Positions 24,251-34,810 of a stretch of DNA of 64,000 nucleotides are shown here, piece by piece (the first letter of the stretch is position 1; the number at the start of each line of letters is the position of its first letter). The notes under the pieces were generated by a model that was not told the origin of the DNA, ran no database searches, and saw nothing but the letters and a program-made list of their open reading frames with translations. This DNA comes from Romboutsia lituseburensis. GTDB lineage: Bacteria; Bacillota; Clostridia; Peptostreptococcales; Peptostreptococcaceae. Made by a program: the position numbers and the translations under genes. Location: the NCBI RefSeq assembly GCF_024723825.1, contig NZ_JANQBQ010000001.1:806001-870000 (forward strand), written 5' to 3'.

Positions 24251-27200
24251 CTATATATTTTCAAATGCGGTTGAAAGCATTAATTTTATTCTATTAAGCT
24301 GATTAGTCTCACTAGCTGATGGGTCATAATCAATAGGTATTATATTTGCATTTTTATAAATTCTTTTAAGCTCCTTTATTTGTCCTTTTCCAGTTATATG
24401 ATTAGGGAGGCATCCAAAGGGCTGCATACATATAATATTATTTATTCCATCCTCAATTAGTTCTATCATCTCACCTGTTAATAGCCAACCTTCACCAGTT
24501 TGGTTGCAAGTTGAAATCACTTTTTTGGTACTTGTAGCCACATTAGTTATTTTTTGAGGACAACTAAATCTTTTACTTTTTATTAGCTCTTCCTTATAAG
24601 TTTTCTGATAATTTTCCATAAACCATATAATAGATTTGCCTATTGCTTTAGTTATCCATTTGCCTTCTAAGTACTGATATTTAAAAACTGTATTTAGTGA
24701 ACAACTATAAAAAAAGTTTATAAGCTCTGGAACAACAGCTTCTGCACCCTCATTTTCTATAATATCAACTAAGTAGTTATTAGCAAGTGGGTGAAATTTG
24801 ACTAAAATTTCTCCAACTAGGCCTACCTTTGGTTTCTTTATATCTACTAATTCTAAATTATCAAAATCATAGATTATTTCTTTAATATTTCTATTAAAGG
24901 TTTTTATATTTGCCTTATTCAATGAATCTTTGCATATTTTTACCCATTTATCATAAAGATTGTTACTGCTACCATTCACTTTCTCGTAAGGTCTTACTCT
25001 ATACAAAACTTTCATAAGTAAGTCTCCGTATATTGCACCCATAAATATTCTATTTATAAGTTTTAAATTAACATTTTTTATTAGTCCATTTTTTTCTATT
25101 CCATTAACACTTAAAGATATTACAGGCACTTCTTTAAATCCAGCATCATACATTGCTTTTCTTAAAAATCCTATATAATTTGTAGCCCTGCATCCTCCAC
25201 CTGTCTGAGTTATTGCAACAGATGTACTGTTTAAATCATATTCCCCTGATTTTAATGCATTTATTATCTGACCTATTACAATTATAGCTGGATAGCAAGC
25301 ATCATTATTTACATATCTTAACCCTTCCTCTACAATATGACTTCCCGTTGAATTTAATACTTCTAGTTTAAATCCACTTATATTAACAGCTTCTTCAAAG
25401 AATTGAAAATGTATAGGAGACATTTGCGGAGCTAATATTGTGTGATTTTTAGCTAAAACACCTTTTTTATATTCAATTTTTTTATTTTCTATATATTCAT
25501 TATTATCATTTAGCTCTCTTTCTAACATTGCAGCTTTTAATGATCTCAATCTTATCTTAGCTGCCCCTAAATTATTACCTTCATCTATTTTTATAACCGT
25601 ATAAATTTTACTACCTTCATTTAAAATTTCTTGTACTTGATCTATGGTTACAGCATCTATCCCACATCCAAAAGAATTTAATTGAACTAACTCTAAATCT
25701 TTTTCATTTTTTACAAAACTTGCAGCTCTATAAAGTCTTGAATGATAAACCCATTGGTCTACAACTCTTAATGGTCTTTTTACAACACCTAAATGGCTTA
25801 CAGAGTCCTCTGTTAATACTGCCATACCTAGTGAGTTTATTACTTCTGGTATTCCATGGTTTATTTCTGGATCTAGATGATAAGGTCTACCACATAGAAC
25901 AATAGCTTTCATATTTCTTTCTTTAATTTCTAAAAGTGCTTTTTCACCTTCATTTTCAATATCTCTTTTAAAATTTTCTTGTTCTTCACTTGCCTTATCT
26001 ACCGCTTTTTCTACATTTACTTTTAATATATTTCCAAAAACTTTAGATAATTCTTCATAAAGTCTAGCTTTAAGTTTGCTCTTATTATTTAAGCTTAAAA
26101 ATGGATTTATATAAGTTACATTCTTTTCTCTAATTTCTTCAATATTATTTTTTATAACTTCAGAATATGATATAACTACTGGACAATTATAATAATTATT
26201 TGCATTCAAATCCTCTTTTTTCTCATTTGTTATACACGGATAAAATATATGCTTTATTCCTTGTTCTATCAATGATTCTATATGACCGTGAGCAAATTTT
26301 GCAGGATAACATACAGTTTCTGATGCAATAGAAGTTATCCCCTTTTCATAAATATCTTTTGAAGATCTACTAGATAGAACTACCCTAAATCCTAGCTCTG
26401 TAAAAAATGTATGCCAAAAAGGATAATCTTCATATATGTTCAATACTCTAGGTATTCCTATTTCCCCCATAAAAGCTTCTTCTTTTAATAATGGCTTATA
26501 CTTAAATACTCTGTTATATTTATACTTGAATAAATTTATAGATTTATTTACTTTTTTATTTTTATTGTAAATAATTTCTCCTTTTTCACATCGATTTCCA
26601 GACACAAAAACCTCTTGTTCTGAAAACTTATTTATAGTCAATAAGCAATTGTTTGAACACCCTCCGCACCTATTTACACTTACATCTAGATTTATATTTT
26701 TTAGCTCTTCTTTTTTCAATAAATTAGTTTCATATCCATATTTGTATTTTTCTTTCGCTATTAAAGCTGCTCCAAAAGCTCCCATAACTCCAGCAATAGA
26801 TGGTCTTATTACATCTTTACCTATAAGTTTTTCAAAACTTCTTAAAACTAAATCATTATAAAATGTCCCTCCTTGAACTACTATATGTTTTCCTATTTCA
26901 TTTACATCTCTTATTTTAATTACTTTAAACAGTGCATTTTTTATTACTGAATATGAAAGGCCTGCCGAAATATCAGCTATAGTTGCACCTTCTTTTTGTG
27001 CTTGCTTTACTCTAGAATTCATAAATACTGTACACCTAGATCCCAAATCAACAGGAGACTTTGAATATATACCTTTTTTAGCAAACTCTTTTATATCCAT
27101 TGATAAAGATGTTGCAAAAGTTTCTAAAAATGATCCACAACCTGAAGAACAAGCTTCATTTAATATGATACTGTCTATAACTCCATTTTTTATTTTTAAG

Positions 27201-28483
27201 CATTTCATGTCCTGCCCGCCTATATCTAGAATAAAATCAACATCTTTATTAAAAAATTTAGCTGATTTATAGTGCGCTATAGTTTCTATTTCTCCATAGT
27301 CTATTTTCAAGGCTTTTTTTATCAATCCTTCACCATATCCAGTTACAGTAGACGATACTATATTACATTTATTTGGAAGTATATCATATACTTCGTTCAT
27401 TACATCTATAACTGCTTCTAATGGTCTTCCTTCATTACTGCTATAGTGTGTATACAACAAATTCCCCTTATCATCTATCAAAGCTACTTTAGTGGTTGTC
27501 GAACCTGCATCTATTCCTAAAAAACAGTCACCTTCAAAATCTTGTATCCCTTTAATCTTAATTATATTTTTTTCATGTCTTTTTATAAATTCTTTATATT
27601 CTAAATTATCCTTAAATAAAGGCTCTAATTTATTTACATTATCAAAATCTTCAATATCTAGATTTTGTATTTTTTTTATTAAATCATTTAAGTTTATAAT
27701 GTCTTCTTTTTCAGATAATAAACTCGCTCCCATAGCTACGTAAAGTTGTGCATCTTCTGGAAAAATTATGTCTTTGTTATCTAGTTTTAGTACTTTTTTA
27801 AAACATTCTCTAAGCTGTGATAAAAAATATAGTGGTCCTCCCAAAAAAGCTATTTTACCTTTAATTTTTCTCCCACAAGCTAATACACTTACTGTCTGCA
27901 TAACAACTGCATTGAAAATACTCATAGCAATATCACTTTTCTTAGCTCCATCATTTATAAGAGGCTGTATATCTGTTTTAGCAAATACCCCACATCTCGA
28001 TGCTATAGGATAAATTACTTTATAGTCTTTTGCCATTTCATTTAGACCTATAGCATCAGTTTGTAAAAGAGATGCCATTTGATCTATAAATGCACCTGTT
28101 CCACCTGCACAGATACCATTCATTCTTTGGTCAATTCCTCCGCTTAGATATGTTATTTTTGCGTCTTCTCCTCCAAGTTCTATTACAACATCTGTTTGAG
28201 GGTAAAAATATTCAATTGCTTTTGTAGATGCTATGACCTCTTGAATAAATTTAATATCTAGCTTTGTAGAGATATCTATACCTCCTGAGCCAGTTATAGC
28301 AATAGTAACTTTTGAATTTTCTAACTTACTATAAATATTAACTAAAACTTCTTTTACAGATTTTTTTACATCTGAGTAATGTCTTTTATATTCTTTATAT
28401 ACTATATTATTGTTAGCACTAAGCACTACTGTTTTAACTGTAGTTGAACCAATATCAATACCTATGCGAAATACTTCATCCAT
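24251..28483 (-). CDS. Giant 2-hydroxyacyl-CoA dehydratase activase-related protein (two ATPase domains plus HgdB-like region)
   Basis: 1410-residue cytosolic Fe-S ATPase related to HgdC/BadFG. The first ASKHA domain starts [16 protein letters not shown] (with [15 protein letters not shown]); a second starts [17 protein letters not shown] near 320 (with [17 protein letters not shown]). A Cys cluster RCGGCSNNC follows near 610, then a DUF2229 region ([15 protein letters not shown]) and a C-terminal region related to dehydratase subunits ([34 protein letters not shown]). Members of this fused family are widespread in clostridia; their exact substrate is unsettled. GGGGGGAT precedes the ATG. It is monocistronic. 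Confidence 0.88.
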   Translation of the reverse strand: MDEVFRIGIDIGSTTVKTVVLSANNNIVYKEYKRHYSDVKKSVKEVLVNIYSKLENSKVTIAITGSGGIDISTKLDIKFIQEVIASTKAIEYFYPQTDVVIELGGEDAKITYLSGGIDQRMNGICAGGTGAFIDQMASLLQTDAIGLNEMAKDYKVIYPIASRCGVFAKTDIQPLINDGAKKSDIAMSIFNAVVMQTVSVLACGRKIKGKIAFLGGPLYFLSQLRECFKKVLKLDNKDIIFPEDAQLYVAMGASLLSEKEDIINLNDLIKKIQNLDIEDFDNVNKLEPLFKDNLEYKEFIKRHEKNIIKIKGIQDFEGDCFLGIDAGSTTTKVALIDDKGNLLYTHYSSNEGRPLEAVIDVMNEVYDILPNKCNIVSSTVTGYGEGLIKKALKIDYGEIETIAHYKSAKFFNKDVDFILDIGGQDMKCLKIKNGVIDSIILNEACSSGCGSFLETFATSLSMDIKEFAKKGIYSKSPVDLGSRCTVFMNSRVKQAQKEGATIADISAGLSYSVIKNALFKVIKIRDVNEIGKHIVVQGGTFYNDLVLRSFEKLIGKDVIRPSIAGVMGAFGAALIAKEKYKYGYETNLLKKEELKNINLDVSVNRCGGCSNNCLLTINKFSEQEVFVSGNRCEKGEIIYNKNKKVNKSINLFKYKYNRVFKYKPLLKEEAFMGEIGIPRVLNIYEDYPFWHTFFTELGFRVVLSSRSSKDIYEKGITSIASETVCYPAKFAHGHIESLIEQGIKHIFYPCITNEKKEDLNANNYYNCPVVISYSEVIKNNIEEIREKNVTYINPFLSLNNKSKLKARLYEELSKVFGNILKVNVEKAVDKASEEQENFKRDIENEGEKALLEIKERNMKAIVLCGRPYHLDPEINHGIPEVINSLGMAVLTEDSVSHLGVVKRPLRVVDQWVYHSRLYRAASFVKNEKDLELVQLNSFGCGIDAVTIDQVQEILNEGSKIYTVIKIDEGNNLGAAKIRLRSLKAAMLERELNDNNEYIENKKIEYKKGVLAKNHTILAPQMSPIHFQFFEEAVNISGFKLEVLNSTGSHIVEEGLRYVNNDACYPAIIVIGQIINALKSGEYDLNSTSVAITQTGGGCRATNYIGFLRKAMYDAGFKEVPVISLSVNGIEKNGLIKNVNLKLINRIFMGAIYGDLLMKVLYRVRPYEKVNGSSNNLYDKWVKICKDSLNKANIKTFNRNIKEIIYDFDNLELVDIKKPKVGLVGEILVKFHPLANNYLVDIIENEGAEAVVPELINFFYSCSLNTVFKYQYLEGKWITKAIGKSIIWFMENYQKTYKEELIKSKRFSCPQKITNVATSTKKVISTCNQTGEGWLLTGEMIELIEDGINNIICMQPFGCLPNHITGKGQIKELKRIYKNANIIPIDYDPSASETNQLNRIKLMLSTAFENI

Positions 28484-28687
28484 TTCTATCCCCCCAAATG
28501 CATAAATATATTTGACTATATTTTTAATAAAATCCTATTTATCTAATATTAAAATTTATGCATTTTAGATATCTTATATGTTGGATAATTTATTTAATGT
28601 ATTTTTTTATCATTTTTTCTTATTCATTATTTTTTTTAATATTTTATCAATTTAATATTTTATATAAGTAATTAATTTCCACATAAA

Positions 28688-28716
28688 AAAATAGGTCATT
28701 TAATATGACCTATTTT
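28688..28716 (-). terminator. Terminator of the Na/Pi transporter gene
   Basis: AAAATAGGTCAT-TTA-ATATGACCTATTTT, followed by a T-run on the minus strand. The rest of 28484-28725 is A/T-rich and holds no other feature. Confidence 0.8.
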
Positions 28717-28725
28717 GAAATAATT

Positions 28726-30321
28726 TTAATTGTAAATTCTTTTGGCTATATTTGAACAATGATCTGATATTCTTTCTAAATTTGTTATTAAGTCAAGATA
28801 TAAAATTCCAGAATCTATATTACAATCATTATTATTTAATCTATATATATGATTTACTCTTATAGACTTTTCTATTTTATTAACCTCTTCTTCTGTTTTT
28901 ATTATTTTACGTGCAATATTAGAATCTTTAGTTTCTATAAGTTTTATAATACTTTCACAGTTTTCTTTTACCTTTTCATACATCTGATTGATTTCTTTAG
29001 TTCCTTCATCAGACATATCTATTTTTTTATCAATCGATTCTATTGATATCTCTGCTATATTTTCTGAATGTGCACCTATTCTTTCTATATCATTTATAGT
29101 GTTAAACAAATTATCTATATCGTCTATTGATTCTTTTGTAATAGATGTTTTAGATAGCTTTAATAAATAATTAGATATATTTTTTTGTAATTCTTTTATT
29201 TTTGTCTCCATCTCTAAAGCGTTGTGAGCCTCTTTAGAATCTTTTTTAAAAAAACTATTTAATGATGTATTCAAACAATCTTTTGATAAATCCGCCATTT
29301 TTAAAGTTTCTTTAATAGTATTACCAAATGCTATAGATGGTGTTTCTAGAATTCTTTCATCGAGAAATGTTTCATTTTCTTTTTCATCTGCACCTTCTGG
29401 TATTATTCTCATTGCTATTTTTACTATATATTTCGCAAATGGAAGTAAAATTATTACTGAAATTATATTAAATAAAGTATGAGTATTAGCTAGTTGTCTA
29501 GCTACATCATTTGGGTTAATTTTTGTTACAATTGATACTACTGGCTTATTTAAGAATAATAAAAATATTATTGTTCCTATTATATTAAATAATAAATGCA
29601 TTATTGCAGCTCGTTTAGCATTTCTATTTGCTCCTATACTTGAAATTAGAGAAGTAACACAGGTACCTATATTTTGACCATATAGTATAGGAAGTGCCGA
29701 ACTTAATGGTATTAATCCTTGAGCAGCTAGTGCTATTAGCATTCCCATTGAAGCACTTGAACTTTGAACAATGGCTGTTATAACTAAACCTAAAAGCAGT
29801 CCAAGTATTGGTCTTTGTCCAAAACTAATAAGTGCATCTGTAAATCCTTTATATTCAGCTAAAGGATTTACTGCATCTTTCATAAATTCCATCCCTGTAA
29901 ATAATATACCAAATCCCAATAATATTTCTGCAATATTTTTTACTTTAGGTTTTGATGAAAAAAGGTATAATACAATCCCTATCCCTAATGTTATTGGTGC
30001 TAACCCTTCTAAATTAAAACTTACTAACTGAGCTGTTACTGTAGTACCAATATTAGCTCCCATTATAACTCCTATAGCTTGGGAAAGCCCCATAAGTCCT
30101 GCATTTACAAATCCTACAACCATTACAGTTGTTGCACTAGAACTTTGAATAATAGCTGTAACAACTGTTCCTACTAAAACTCCCATTATTATATTGCTAG
30201 TCAAAAGTTCTATTATTCTTTTTAATTTATCTCCAGCTGATTTTTGTAATCCCTCTCCCATAAGGCTCATGCCATATAAAAAAAGTCCTAAACCTCCAAT
30301 AAGACTTATTGCTATATTCAA
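28726..30321 (-). CDS. Na+/phosphate cotransporter family protein with PhoU-like tail
   Basis: 531 residues. Two inverted membrane repeats each contain the QSSSA motif (AIIQSSSATTVMVVGF and AIVQSSSASMGMLIAL), the signature of NptA/YjbB-type Na/Pi transporters, and a C-terminal cytosolic PhoU-like helical domain starts near residue 340 (EMETKIKELQKNISNYL). Start is TTG at 30321, seven bases after GGAGG; the ATG two codons earlier is too close to the ribosome site. Likely moves phosphate out of or into the cell with sodium. Single gene. Confidence 0.9.
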   Translation of the reverse strand: MNIAISLIGGLGLFLYGMSLMGEGLQKSAGDKLKRIIELLTSNIIMGVLVGTVVTAIIQSSSATTVMVVGFVNAGLMGLSQAIGVIMGANIGTTVTAQLVSFNLEGLAPITLGIGIVLYLFSSKPKVKNIAEILLGFGILFTGMEFMKDAVNPLAEYKGFTDALISFGQRPILGLLLGLVITAIVQSSSASMGMLIALAAQGLIPLSSALPILYGQNIGTCVTSLISSIGANRNAKRAAIMHLLFNIIGTIIFLLFLNKPVVSIVTKINPNDVARQLANTHTLFNIISVIILLPFAKYIVKIAMRIIPEGADEKENETFLDERILETPSIAFGNTIKETLKMADLSKDCLNTSLNSFFKKDSKEAHNALEMETKIKELQKNISNYLLKLSKTSITKESIDDIDNLFNTINDIERIGAHSENIAEISIESIDKKIDMSDEGTKEINQMYEKVKENCESIIKLIETKDSNIARKIIKTEEEVNKIEKSIRVNHIYRLNNNDCNIDSGILYLDLITNLERISDHCSNIAKRIYN

Positions 30322-30502
30322 AATCATACCTCCTTTAGTGCTTAAACTCTCTAGGTATATGATTATCTATTTTAGAATTTATAATACATTAATATAACTA
30401 TAAAAATAGTTTTATTTTCTAATTTCCTTATCTTACATAATATAAAATAATTATTTTGGTTAAATTATTATTGCTAGATAATTTTTCACTTAGGAGGACA
30501 TC

Positions 30503-30676
30503 ATGGCAAAGAATAAAAACATTAAAGACCCTAAACAGTGCAAAAATGTAGCACAATCAAGCTTAGAGATAGCAGAGGAACTTAATATTGAACCTCGTTT
30601 AAGACCTTCAAAAACAGGTTCTGTTAGTCAAAACACTGCTAGACCTATAAAATCTCATAAAAATACATCTAAGTAA
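30503..30676 (+). CDS. Small basic protein resembling small acid-soluble spore proteins
   Basis: 57 residues beginning MAKNKNIKDPKQCKN, then SLEIAEELNIEPRL and GSVSQNTARP. The LEIAEELNI segment resembles the KxEVAxELGI helix of alpha/beta-type SASPs and recurs in the protein at 56581-56787 (LEVAEELGI). It is too short to call confidently. AGGAGG precedes the ATG at good spacing. Upstream CATAATATA (30436-30444) fits a sporulation sigma -10 box. Confidence 0.55.
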   Translation: MAKNKNIKDPKQCKNVAQSSLEIAEELNIEPRLRPSKTGSVSQNTARPIKSHKNTSK

Positions 30677-30740
30677 TTTAAAGCATCTAAAGTTAGTTTT
30701 AATTGGCACGTTAAATAAACTCCGTACTTAGTAAAAAGTA

Positions 30741-30778
30741 AAAAAAGTAGACTTAAGAGTTCTTAAGTCTACTTTTTT
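30741..30778. terminator. Bidirectional terminator
   Basis: AAAAAAGTAGACTTAAGA / TCTTAAGTCTACTTTTTT between convergent genes (small plus-strand protein and the Gate-domain transporter). Confidence 0.85.
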
Positions 30779-30790
30779 GTTTATGTAATT

Positions 30791-32002
30791 CTAACATAAA
30801 ATAACGAATATAAAGTGAGCTGCCATACCTGCACAAAGCCCACCAATAGTATGAGAAAGTATCGCTTTACTAGTTAATCCTCTAGCATCTAAAGCGTCCA
30901 TCATACCTACATGAGTACTTAAGTACCCACTCCAGCACATTCCCATAGCAGTAAATACAGCTATATCGTTAGGAGTTATAACATTATCCGCTATAAATTT
31001 TGGTACTAAACTCATTGCAGCACCAACCGCACCTAATGATGTAATAGGAAATGCTATAGCTTGTGATGATGTAAATCCAAACATAGGCTCTAATATAAAT
31101 CTTAACTTTTCTCCTATAACAGGAAGTAATGCTATACCTTCATATGCTACACCTTTATAAACTTCTTTTCCTGTTGCTGGATCTACAGAAGGTCCAAAAG
31201 TTAATAACATGACTAACGTACATACTATTAATACTCCTGGAATAATAGCTAAACCTAACTCTACTCCTGACTTTCCACCTTCCAACATTGCATCCAATAC
31301 TCTTTGAAATATGCTTCCATCTCTAATTTCTCTATATTCTTGTGAATCTTTTAATTGTATATTTTTTTTGCAATCTTCATTTACAAGTGAGACTGCAACT
31401 TCTTCTATAGAATTACTTTCTTCATTTTTTAAATAGAACTTTTTAGTAAAATGTAGCATTATCCTAACACTTACTACACTACCTATTATTGCAGCTACAT
31501 TACCTATTATTGCTGGTACTACATATTCTTCACCTTGAGATATCATAAATGTTGTTACAATAAGACCCATTCCAAAAGATGTTCCTAAGTTGCATAACGC
31601 AGGAACTTGATATTCTTTAAAATATTTAGTAAAGGCTTTATCTTTGCTAAATGAAATTATTGCAGGATTGTCAGATAAGTAAGTCGTTATAGCTCCAGCT
31701 ATACTCGCTCCGGGTAGTCCATATAAGGGTTTCATAAAAATGGCAAATAATTTATTTAAAAGTGAAATAACTCCAAATTCTGATAATAGTGCACTAAGCG
31801 CACCTGCTAATACAGCCATTGCCATTATTAAAAATACTGTGTTTAAAAGTAAATCGTGTGCTGTGCTCATTATAACTTTAAACATTACACCAGCACCCAT
31901 TATACTAGCTATGTATCCAAATCCAGCTAGTAGTAGCGCTAAAAATACGAAAGTTTCAAGCCCAATGGCCTTTACTCTCCTTCTCTCTACGCTCTTTTCC
32001 AT
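30791..32002 (-). CDS. YjiH-family nucleoside-transporter/Gate-domain membrane protein
   Basis: 403 residues, about ten membrane helices. Two Gate (nucleoside-recognition) regions: GAITTYLSDNPAIISFSKD with CNLGTSFGMGLIVTTF, and GVELGLAIIPGVLIV with SLGAVGAAMSLVPKFI. The substrate is unproven; homologues are annotated from the fold only. The ATG at 32002 follows AGGGGATG and replaces an in-frame start three codons upstream. Single gene with terminators on both sides. Confidence 0.82.
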   Translation of the reverse strand: MEKSVERRRVKAIGLETFVFLALLLAGFGYIASIMGAGVMFKVIMSTAHDLLLNTVFLIMAMAVLAGALSALLSEFGVISLLNKLFAIFMKPLYGLPGASIAGAITTYLSDNPAIISFSKDKAFTKYFKEYQVPALCNLGTSFGMGLIVTTFMISQGEEYVVPAIIGNVAAIIGSVVSVRIMLHFTKKFYLKNEESNSIEEVAVSLVNEDCKKNIQLKDSQEYREIRDGSIFQRVLDAMLEGGKSGVELGLAIIPGVLIVCTLVMLLTFGPSVDPATGKEVYKGVAYEGIALLPVIGEKLRFILEPMFGFTSSQAIAFPITSLGAVGAAMSLVPKFIADNVITPNDIAVFTAMGMCWSGYLSTHVGMMDALDARGLTSKAILSHTIGGLCAGMAAHFIFVILC

Positions 32003-32147
32003 GTAAATCATCCCCTTATTAAATTTTAAAATCTGACTTTGACTTTACTTAAAGCCTAAGTTTACATTTATTGTATTTGGTATATTATATAATAAAATTC
32101 ATGCTTATTCTAGTTTTTTTTCATTTTTTAGTATTTTTTGTCATCTT

Positions 32148-32196
32148 AAACAAAATACCTATACCTCATAATGCATGAAGTATAGGCATTTTGTTT
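32148..32196 (-). terminator. Terminator of the GAPDH gene
   Basis: Long hairpin AAACAAAATACCTATACCTC / GAAGTATAGGCATTTTGTTT just after the gap stop, followed by AAG on the minus strand; U-run weak but stem strong. Confidence 0.7.
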
Positions 32197-32217
32197 ATTT
32201 ATGACTATTTTTTTATA

Positions 32218-33249
32218 TTAATTATTTGATTGTTTAAACATATTTCTTGCAATATGATTTACTAAATCTACTGTTCTAGTTGAGTATCCCCATTCATTAT
32301 CATACCAAGAAACAACTTTAATCATTTTATTATCCATAACCATTGTAGACAATCCATCAACTATCGAAGATCTTTCATCTTGTTTATAATCAACTGATAC
32401 TAGTGGTTTTTCACAATATCCTAATATTCCTTTTAATGTAGTTTGAGATGCATTTTTTAATGCATTATTTACTTTTTCTATTGTTACGTCTGTTTTTAAT
32501 TCACATACTAAATCAACTAATGAAACCGTAGGCGTTGGAACCCTTACAGCAAATCCATTTAATTTACCTTCTAACTGAGGTAAGACTTTTGACACAGCTT
32601 TTGCTGCCCCTGTTGTAGTTGGTATCATAGATTCACCTGCTGCCCTTGCTCTTCTTAAATCTTTATGATTTTTATCTAATATTTGCTGATCATTAGTGTA
32701 TGAATGTATAGTTGTCATTAACCCTTTTTCTATACCAAAAGCTTCATCTATTGCTTTTGCTAGTGGTGCTAAACAATTTGTAGTACACGATGCATTAGAT
32801 ACTATATTATGAACCTTATCATTATACTTTTCTTCATTTACACCCATTACTATAGTTAAATCTTCATCACTTCCTGGAGCTGTTATTATTACTTTTTTAG
32901 CTCCTGCATCAATATGTTTTTGAGCTTGTTCTCTTTTTGTAAATATACCTGTAGATTCTACAACAATATCTACTCCTAGCTCTTTCCAAGGTATATCCTT
33001 AGGGTCATTATTTCTTAAAATCTTTATTTCTTTTGAATTTATTAATAAAGTCTCATCGTCCTTAGCTTCAACTTCACCTTTAAATGTTCCATAACAAGAA
33101 TCATATGTGAATAGATGTGCTAAAGTCTCAGCTGTTCCTCTTGCATTTATTGCTACTATTTCAATATTTTCATCAAGTCTTTCACCAGCTATTCTTAAGA
33201 CAGCCCTTCCTATTCTTCCAAATCCATTTATTCCTATTTTTATCTTCAT
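32218..33249 (-). CDS. gap: Glyceraldehyde-3-phosphate dehydrogenase
   Basis: 343-residue glycolytic/gluconeogenic enzyme. Rossmann motif GINGFGRIGRAVLR, catalytic Cys155 in SNASCTTNC, and the C-terminal WYDNEWGYSTR are intact. The second strand of the cofactor fold ends AINARGTAE, lacking the Asp (AIND) that fixes NAD ribose in most GapA/GapC enzymes. B. subtilis GapB, which prefers NADP, also lacks it, so this may be a GapB-like paralogue. AGGGGGAC precedes the ATG. A dyad upstream (33313-33351) suggests repressor control. Confidence 0.93.
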   Translation of the reverse strand: MKIKIGINGFGRIGRAVLRIAGERLDENIEIVAINARGTAETLAHLFTYDSCYGTFKGEVEAKDDETLLINSKEIKILRNNDPKDIPWKELGVDIVVESTGIFTKREQAQKHIDAGAKKVIITAPGSDEDLTIVMGVNEEKYNDKVHNIVSNASCTTNCLAPLAKAIDEAFGIEKGLMTTIHSYTNDQQILDKNHKDLRRARAAGESMIPTTTGAAKAVSKVLPQLEGKLNGFAVRVPTPTVSLVDLVCELKTDVTIEKVNNALKNASQTTLKGILGYCEKPLVSVDYKQDERSSIVDGLSTMVMDNKMIKVVSWYDNEWGYSTRTVDLVNHIARNMFKQSNN

Positions 33250-33312
33250 AATTATGTCCCCCTAGTTCGTCATTTATTATATACTAATTCATTTTTTTAC
33301 TCTTTATTTTAA

Positions 33313-33351
33313 ATATAGTATACACTATACGTTTAAAATTGTATACTATAT
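33313..33351. promoter_or_regulatory. Dyad upstream of gap, probable operator
   Basis: ATATAGTATAC (33313-33323) and GTATACTATAT (33341-33351), perfect 11-bp arms separated by 17 bases, about 65-100 bases before the gap start and overlapping TATACT-like -10 boxes. Confidence 0.5.
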
Positions 33352-33365
33352 ATTTTATTTTTTAT

Positions 33366-33413
33366 AATAAAAGAGGAATAGTATCATTTAAGATATACTA
33401 TTCCTCTTTTATT
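33366..33413 (-). terminator. Terminator of the YitT-family gene
   Basis: AATAAAAGAGGAATAGTATC / GATATACTATTCCTCTTTTATT hairpin, usable in both directions. Confidence 0.8.
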
Positions 33414-33442
33414 ATTGAAACATATAATAATTTATTAAATTA

Positions 33443-34060
33443 TTATATAGTTTCAGTAATCTTTTGTGAATTATTATTATGATAATATATTAAATCTATA
33501 ACTTTACCACTTATTGTAACTGCAATTAACGAGTAGAATATATCAAATAATGATAAATACGTAAGTGATAAAATCAATACTACAACATCACCTAATAGAT
33601 ATACAATACCTATATTTAAAGATGTAGTCTTAGCAATCACTAATGCTAAAGCATCGTCTCCTCCTGCTGCTGCTCCTGCCTTTACTATAAGACCCACACC
33701 TAATCCAACACTTATACCTGCTAGTATTGTTGCTAATAGCATACTGTGTATTTGAGGTATTATTGGACCTATATATTCAAAGCATTCATATAAAAATGAG
33801 AAACTTACTGATGCTATCACCGAGTAAATAAAGAATTTTTTCCCGAAAAATTTATACCCTATTAATAGAAGTGCTCCATCGATAATAATATTCGCTATAG
33901 AAGGCTCTATATTAAATACATTCTTTAGCAGTAGTAAAAGTCCTAACACTCCACCTTCAGTTATGTTGTTTAAATAATAAAAATTGTAAAATCCAAAAGC
34001 TAATATAAAAGATCCTAATAAAATCTTTCCTAAGCTTTCTAAAAATCGCCGCCTGGCCAT
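33443..34060 (-). CDS. YitT-family membrane protein without the usual C-terminal domain
   Basis: 205 residues with five to six membrane helices. The segments LAFGFYNFYYLNNITEGGVLGLLLLL and GLGVGLIVKAGAAAGGDDALAL are typical of the YitT/DUF161 membrane domain (EGG and GG.D motifs). Usual YitT proteins are about 280 residues and end in a soluble DUF2179 domain, which is missing here. The transported substrate is unknown. AAGGAAGGG precedes the ATG. Confidence 0.8.
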   Translation of the reverse strand: MARRRFLESLGKILLGSFILAFGFYNFYYLNNITEGGVLGLLLLLKNVFNIEPSIANIIIDGALLLIGYKFFGKKFFIYSVIASVSFSFLYECFEYIGPIIPQIHSMLLATILAGISVGLGVGLIVKAGAAAGGDDALALVIAKTTSLNIGIVYLLGDVVVLILSLTYLSLFDIFYSLIAVTISGKVIDLIYYHNNNSQKITETI

Positions 34061-34395
34061 AATATCCCTTCCTTTTTCTTGGTTTACTTCATTATATTAC
34101 ACCAATTAGCCTTTGTATACTGGAATTTTTTAATCTTAAATTATACAATTTTTATTTTTAAATTTCAATAGTTTTTTTATATTTTTTTCATAAAAATTCA
34201 AGTTTTGTTTAGAAGCCAGTATTTTCAATGGCTACATATTTTATTTTTTTATATAAGTTTATATTAGCTACTATTTTAATTTAGTATACATAAATCTTTG
34301 TTCATATAACTTTTTTATTTGTTTAGAAATACTATCCTACTGTAAATTTTATTTTTTAAATTTTTTTAATAATCTGTAAAATATTTTAAACATAA
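34061..34395. other. A/T-rich intergenic stretch
   Basis: No open frame with a ribosome site, no clear hairpin and no repeat was seen between the YitT gene start and the next terminator. It presumably holds the YitT promoter. Confidence 0.5.
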
Positions 34396-34425
34396 AAAAA
34401 GCATTATTTAAAAATAATGCTTTTT
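34396..34425 (-). terminator. Terminator after the 44-codon gene
   Basis: AAAAAGCATTATTT / AAATAATGCTTTTT hairpin ending in TTTTT. Confidence 0.75.
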
Positions 34426-34457
34426 CTATATTTTACATCTTGGAGTTTTTTAGGGCA

Positions 34458-34592
34458 CTATTTACTATCTATGATAGTTCTAGTTGTATCTATATCTTTC
34501 GCCACACATCTTTGGCTGTTAATTCTCTCATTTACTAATATATAACTTGTTATTTCTTTCATTGTTTTTGCTAATTTATTTAAAAATATCAT
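34458..34592 (-). CDS. 44-residue small protein of unknown function
   Basis: MIFLNKLAKTMKEITSYILV, then NERINSQRCVAKDIDTT. GGGAGAG lies upstream at usable spacing, a good promoter (TTGACT, 17 bases, TACAAT) lies at about 34630-34658, and a terminator follows, so the unit looks transcribed on its own. An N-terminal amphipathic helix with a later Cys recalls small peptide precursors, but no agr or processing genes are next to it. Function unknown. Confidence 0.4.
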   Translation of the reverse strand: MIFLNKLAKTMKEITSYILVNERINSQRCVAKDIDTTRTIIDSK

Positions 34593-34623
34593 CTTCTTTT
34601 CTCTCCCTTTTTCTTTTGATAAA

Positions 34624-34641
34624 TATATTGTATACAATATA
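34624..34641. promoter_or_regulatory. 18-bp perfect palindrome over the promoter of the small gene
   Basis: TATATTGTATACAATATA covers the -10 box (TACAAT) of the putative promoter, typical of a repressor operator. Confidence 0.5.
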
Positions 34642-34780
34642 CTGTATGTAGTCAATGTTTTTTATCAACTTTTTATAAGTTTAATTTTTGTCAATAATTA
34701 AACTTCATTTACTATCGTTTTCATTGAAGAATAGCCTTTTCTTGACAGAAAATTTCAAATTTAAATTACTATTTTCAAAA

Positions 34781-34808
34781 AAAATACATCGTATAAACGA
34801 TGCATTTT
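34781..34808 (-). terminator. Terminator of the acetyltransferase gene
   Basis: AAAATACATCG / CGATGCATTTT with eight T's following on the minus strand. Confidence 0.75.
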
Positions 34809-34810
34809 AT

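Noticed and set aside
34458-34592. AgrD-type autoinducer precursor
   Set aside because: No agrB, agrC or agrA next to it and no typical AgrD Cys-ring region with the following acidic tail.
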